Below, one piece after another: positions 7,048-9,837 of a DNA stretch of 9,837 nucleotides. The DNA comes from Bacteroidota bacterium (GTDB taxonomy: Bacteria > Bacteroidota > Bacteroidia > Flavobacteriales_F > PHOS-HE28). Numbering within the stretch: the stretch's first letter is position 1; every line of letters begins with the position of its first letter. The stretch spans positions 1 through 9,837 of the forward strand of contig CAUJFM010000049.1 in the NCBI GenBank assembly GCA_963169595.1. Reading direction: 5' to 3'. A program made the translations under genes and the position numbers. The notes below the pieces were generated by a model that did not search any database, was not told the origin of the DNA, and was given only the letters and a program-made list of their open reading frames with translations.

Positions 7048-8149
7048 GGCTCTGGAACAGCGCCGCCAAAGCGGCCTTTTCGCGTTCGCCGTCCAGCGAA
7101 GCGGCCGCGAAAATAGCGTTTTGGCGCAGGGCCTTCCGGCGGGCCGGGTCTCCCTGCAGGGCACGTACCTCCTTCGTGATCAGGGCCGGTTCCGGGGCGG
7201 ACAGGACCACCCCAGCGTCGTAACGTCTCACGATCCCGGCCACTTCCGGCAGGTCCGTGACCAGCGCGGGGATATGCGCCCGGAAGTAGTCGAACAGCTT
7301 ATTCGGCAGGCTGAAGCGGTAGTTCAGGTTGGTGTCCTTGTCAAGCGAGAGGCCCAGGTCCGCATTGCGCGTGTACTGCATCATGCGCTCGTAGGGCATG
7401 CGGGGCAGCAGGCGCACCCGGTCCTGCAGCCCGTTTTCGGCGACCATGCGCTCCAGCACCGGCCAGGCATCCCCCCCACCCACCAGCAGCAGCAGGCAGT
7501 CCGGCAGTTCACGCATCGCCAGCACAGCCTCTTCCGCACCGCGCTGCACGTTGATGCCACTGCCCTGCAGGATGAGGAGGAAACGGTCCTCCGGAAGATC
7601 GAGCTCGCGCCGGGACGACAATGGCCCAAGCTCGCGGTGCATGGGGATGTTACGGACCACCGTGATGGCATTGCCGTACCGCTCCCGGTAAGCCTTGGCA
7701 ATGCTGTCGTTCACCGTGATCACATGGCGCAACCGCGGGAAGATCCAGCGCTCAATGGCCAGCCACACCTGGCGCACGGCCCGTCCCTGCAGCTCCGGCA
7801 CCTCCGTGAAGTACTCGTGGCTGTCGTAGACCAGTTCCCGCTTCTTCCAACGTGCCGCGAGGTGGCAGGCCAGCAGGGTATCCAGGTCGTTCGCCACCAC
7901 CAGCGAGGCACGTTCGCGCAGGAGCAGGAACAGGAGCCGGAGGTTGTACTCCGCATAGAAGAGCGCACCCTTGCGGAACCACAGGCGCATGCGATGCGTG
8001 TGGTAGGGCCGCTGCAGGGGCGGACTGCCCGGCAGCTCACGCCCCACCAGCAGCACCTCCCAACCCAGCTCGCGCAGCACCGTGCAGGTGCGGTGCACCC
8101 GGTTGTCGGTGCTGAGGTCGTTGGTGACGCAAACGATGGCGCGGCGCAT
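7040..8149 (-). CDS. Glycosyltransferase family 4-type enzyme
   Basis: A 369-residue GT-B enzyme, first gene of a two-gene glycosyltransferase unit. It opens with AIVCVTNDLSTDNRVHR (4-20), a beginning common in GT4 enzymes that read TND..TD.RV. It continues with VANDLDTL (85-92), VYDSHEYFTEVPEL (107-120) and ITVNDSIAKAY (144-154). The C-terminal donor domain carries LILQGSGINVQRG (192-204), LLVGGGDAW (221-229) and FSLPNKLFDYF (279-289), followed by LVTDLPEVAGIV (296-307); the Pro-Asn-Lys-Leu-Phe-x-Tyr block is typical of this family. The ATG at 8149 was chosen because the family's first strand starts there and GGGGGAAA lies just upstream; the open frame to 8230 would add an unrelated 27-residue extension. 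It probably builds LPS, capsule or another surface glycan; the exact linkage is unknown. Confidence 0.93.
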   Translation of the reverse strand: MRRAIVCVTNDLSTDNRVHRTCTVLRELGWEVLLVGRELPGSPPLQRPYHTHRMRLWFRKGALFYAEYNLRLLFLLLRERASLVVANDLDTLLACHLAARWKKRELVYDSHEYFTEVPELQGRAVRQVWLAIERWIFPRLRHVITVNDSIAKAYRERYGNAITVVRNIPMHRELGPLSSRRELDLPEDRFLLILQGSGINVQRGAEEAVLAMRELPDCLLLLVGGGDAWPVLERMVAENGLQDRVRLLPRMPYERMMQYTRNADLGLSLDKDTNLNYRFSLPNKLFDYFRAHIPALVTDLPEVAGIVRRYDAGVVLSAPEPALITKEVRALQGDPARRKALRQNAIFAAASLDGEREKAALAALFQSLG

Positions 8150-8232
8150 GGCTTTCCCCCGGAACGTGTGCACAACACCTTCCGGCCGGCGGTGAAAGTA
8201 CCGATCGCCCCCGGGTAAACTTGCCGGCATCC
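8150..8232. promoter_or_regulatory. Divergent spacer between the glycosyltransferase unit and murB
   Basis: These 83 bases must hold the start signals for both directions. They contain two perfect 8-base palindromes, TGTGCACA (8167-8174) and CCGGCCGG (8182-8189), either of which could be a protein-binding site, although GC-only palindromes are common in such DNA. TAAACTTG (8216-8223) is one base from the Bacteroidota -7 element but lies too close to the murB ATG and has no TTG at the right distance. No Shine-Dalgarno sequence precedes murB. Confidence 0.35.
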
Positions 8233-9252
8233 ATGCAGATCATCCGTCAAGCCGACCTCCGTCCGTTCAACACCTTCGGCGTGCCCGCCCGGGCCGAGGC
8301 CCTGGTCCGGTTCAGCGATGCCGACCAGTTGCGCACGCTGCTCGCCGCGCCCGACCTGGCCGGACTCCCGCGCCTGTTCCTGGGTGGTGGCAGCAATGTG
8401 CTCTTCACCCGCGACTGGCCGGGCGTGGTGCTGCTGAACGAGGTGCCCGGCATCACCGTGATGAAGGAGGATGAGCGCCACGTGTGGGTGAAGGCCGGTG
8501 CCGGGGTGTTCTGGCACGACCTCGTGCTGCATTGCGTGGACCACGGTTGGGGAGGGCTTGAGAACCTGAGCCTGATCCCCGGCAAGGTGGGCGCCGCCCC
8601 CATGCAGAACATCGGCGCCTACGGGGTGGAGATCAAGGACACATTCCACGAGCTGGAGGCGCTGCGCCTGAGCGATGGCGCGCTGGTCACCTTCGACCGC
8701 GCCGCGTGTGCGTTCGGCTACCGCGAGAGCTTCTTCAAACGCGCCGGCAAGGACCAGTACGCCATCCTGCATGTCACCTTCCAACTGACGAAGGCGCCGC
8801 ACACGCTGAACACCAGCTACGGCAACATCCAGCAGGAACTGGACCGGCAGGGCATCACCCACCCCACGATCAAGGACGTGAGCAATGCGGTGATCGCCAT
8901 CCGTCGCAGCAAATTGCCCGACCCGGCCGTGCTGGGCAATGCGGGCAGCTTCTTCAAGAACCCCGTGGTGAGCGAAGCGCTCGCCCAGCGCATCAAGGCG
9001 GACCATCCCGAAGCACCGACCTACCCGGCTGCGGAAGGGGGCGTGAAGCTGGCCGCTGGCTGGCTGATCGAACAGGCCGGCTGGAAAGGCCACCGGGCGA
9101 ACAGCCACGGAGTACACGACAAGCAGGCCCTGGTGCTGGTGAACCATGGCGGTGCCACCGGCCAGGCCATCTACGACCTGAGCGAACAGGTGCTGCAGAG
9201 CGTGAAGGCGCGGTTCGGGGTGGAGCTGGAGCGCGAGGTCAACATCCTGTAA
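8233..9252 (+). CDS. murB: UDP-N-acetylenolpyruvoylglucosamine reductase MurB (type I)
   Basis: MurB reduces UDP-GlcNAc-enolpyruvate to UDP-MurNAc with NADPH and FAD, the second committed step of cytoplasmic peptidoglycan precursor synthesis. The 339-residue protein is near the 342 residues of E. coli MurB. It starts with the family's NTFG (14-17) and has the FAD-binding LGGGSNVLF (50-58), GLENLSLIPGKVG and QNIGAYGVE, then FGYRESFFK (161-169) whose Arg164 matches E. coli Arg159. NAGSFFKNPVVS contains the catalytic Ser239 (E. coli Ser229), and LEREVNIL ends the protein with Glu335 (E. coli Glu325). The Tyr-containing insert around residue 163 and the C-terminal layout mark the type I form. Compared with E. 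coli it lacks the short tail after the catalytic Glu. ATG 8233 was preferred over TTG 8221, which would add only four residues. It is divergent from the glycosyltransferases. Confidence 0.98.
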   Translation: MQIIRQADLRPFNTFGVPARAEALVRFSDADQLRTLLAAPDLAGLPRLFLGGGSNVLFTRDWPGVVLLNEVPGITVMKEDERHVWVKAGAGVFWHDLVLHCVDHGWGGLENLSLIPGKVGAAPMQNIGAYGVEIKDTFHELEALRLSDGALVTFDRAACAFGYRESFFKRAGKDQYAILHVTFQLTKAPHTLNTSYGNIQQELDRQGITHPTIKDVSNAVIAIRRSKLPDPAVLGNAGSFFKNPVVSEALAQRIKADHPEAPTYPAAEGGVKLAAGWLIEQAGWKGHRANSHGVHDKQALVLVNHGGATGQAIYDLSEQVLQSVKARFGVELEREVNIL

Positions 9253-9325
9253 GCTTCCAAGAAAGCCTGCGGAAACGCCACTCCAGGCACACCGGGTCCG
9301 GTGCTGGTCCCGAAATTCGCCGGAG
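9253..9325. other. Spacer between murB and the peroxidase gene, with an inverted repeat
   Basis: These 73 bases separate two same-strand genes. They contain CACCGG (9290-9295) and CCGGTG (9298-9303) around GT, a near-perfect palindrome able to form a 5-base stem with a 4-base loop. There is no T run after it, so it is at best a weak terminator or an operator for the downstream gene. No clear promoter is seen. Confidence 0.3.
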
Positions 9326-9837
9326 ATGGACCGGTGGTGTCTCCCCTTCGTGCTGCTCGGCGTTGTGCTGGTGCTGCAGGCGTGCCGCAAGGACCCGGGC
9401 ATGGAGCAGCCGACCGACACACCCATCGGGCCCACGCCGCTGACCCTGAGCGTTCCCAGCTGGGCCGTGGACACCGTGCATGCGCTGAACCTCCCCTACG
9501 ACAATCCCCTCACGGTGGAAGGTGTGGCGCTCGGCCGTCGCCTGTTCTACGAGAAGGCCCTCTCCAACGACTTCTCCATGTCCTGCGCCACCTGTCACCG
9601 GCAGGAGAACGCCTTCAGCGACCCGCGACAGTTCTCCATCGGCACGGACGGCAGTGCAGGTCGCCGGCAGGGCATGGCCATCATCAATGCTGCCTGGGAC
9701 CATTTCTTCTTCTGGGATGCACGCGCCCTCAGCTTGGAACTGCAAGCGTTCGGTCCGGTGCGCAACCCCATCGAGATGGCCAACAGCTGGCCGGTGGTGG
9801 TGCAGCGGCTGCAGCAGCACCCCGAGTATCCCGAGCT
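9326..9837 (+). CDS. Cytochrome c peroxidase/MauG-family dihaem lipoprotein, 3' end cut off
   Basis: The frame from ATG 9326 is open to the window end (170 codons plus two bases), so only the N-terminal half of an expected 330-400 residue protein is present. Residues 1-20 are a lipoprotein signal with lipobox LQAC, Cys20 being the lipid-attachment site. CATCH (87-91) is the first c-type haem site. It is followed by AFSD (96-99) and FFFWDAR (127-133), then LQAFGPVRNPIEM (139-151), in the order found in bacterial dihaem cytochrome c peroxidases. The second haem motif must lie beyond the edge. The family reduces hydrogen peroxide with electrons from cytochromes, or in MauG-like members oxidises protein residues. 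A lipid anchor predicts a periplasm-facing membrane location. The family usually has WDGR where this protein has WDAR. GGAG directly touches the ATG, too close to act as a normal ribosome site. Confidence 0.92.
   Translation, partial: MDRWCLPFVLLGVVLVLQACRKDPGMEQPTDTPIGPTPLTLSVPSWAVDTVHALNLPYDNPLTVEGVALGRRLFYEKALSNDFSMSCATCHRQENAFSDPRQFSIGTDGSAGRRQGMAIINAAWDHFFFWDARALSLELQAFGPVRNPIEMANSWPVVVQRLQQHPEYPE

Noticed and set aside
6076..7116. 346-codon plus-strand open frame opposite the second glycosyltransferase
   Set aside because: Antisense to conserved GT-B motifs, with no recognisable domain of its own.
7048..7164. Longer N-terminus for the second glycosyltransferase
   Set aside because: The added 39 residues are an Arg/Pro/Ala-rich out-of-frame reading of the preceding gene's end and have no place before the first GT-B strand.
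8216..8223. TAAACTTG as a -7 promoter element for murB
   Set aside because: One mismatch to TAnnTTTG, but it would put the transcript start within a few bases of the ATG and no TTG lies 17-19 bases upstream.
8150..8230. Longer N-terminus for the first glycosyltransferase
   Set aside because: It would place 27 unrelated residues ahead of the family's conserved beginning and fill the whole divergent spacer.
7720..9474. 584-codon minus-strand open frame opposite murB
   Set aside because: It runs antisense through the catalytic motifs of murB and out of frame through the glycosyltransferase, ending in Arg/Ser/Cys-rich shadow sequence.

Overview
The window reads as a GC-rich Bacteroidota chromosome segment, most likely from a GC-rich member or relative of the Flavobacteriales. 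Three things point there. The FtsE, tetratricopeptide (TPR) and barrel proteins have the sequence style of that group. The starts I can place lack a Shine-Dalgarno sequence, with one weak purine-rich exception, as is usual in Bacteroidota. The genes are envelope housekeeping and glycan genes. The taxonomic call is inference; no rRNA or other marker is present.

Layout, left to right. Positions 1-37 hold the first 12 codons of a minus-strand gene that leaves the window. Behind a 202-base spacer with a possible hairpin leader come two minus-strand genes transcribed from right to left: a large periplasmic TPR protein (5041-1949) and then an outer-membrane beta-barrel protein (1943-240), with abutting or overlapping ends. 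Divergent from them across 184 bases is ftsE (5226-5915), the ATPase of the FtsEX cell-division complex. Facing ftsE tail to tail is a minus-strand pair of glycosyltransferases (8149-7040, then 7047-5932) whose ends overlap by 8 bases through a TTG start. Divergent from that pair is murB (8233-9252), the UDP-MurNAc-forming reductase of peptidoglycan synthesis. The right edge holds the N-terminal half of a lipid-anchored cytochrome c peroxidase/MauG-family protein (9326 onward).

Taken together, the genes deal with the cell envelope: peptidoglycan precursor synthesis (murB), regulation of septal peptidoglycan hydrolysis (ftsE), probable surface-glycan assembly (two GT4-type enzymes), an uncharacterised TPR/outer-membrane-barrel pair, and an outer-membrane or periplasmic haem peroxidase. 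No mobile element, CRISPR array, tRNA, rRNA or recognisable riboswitch was seen. The very long open frames opposite the real genes are explained by GC-rich codon bias. The least explained unit is the TPR plus barrel pair next to ftsE. I see no firm evidence for a wholly new system.
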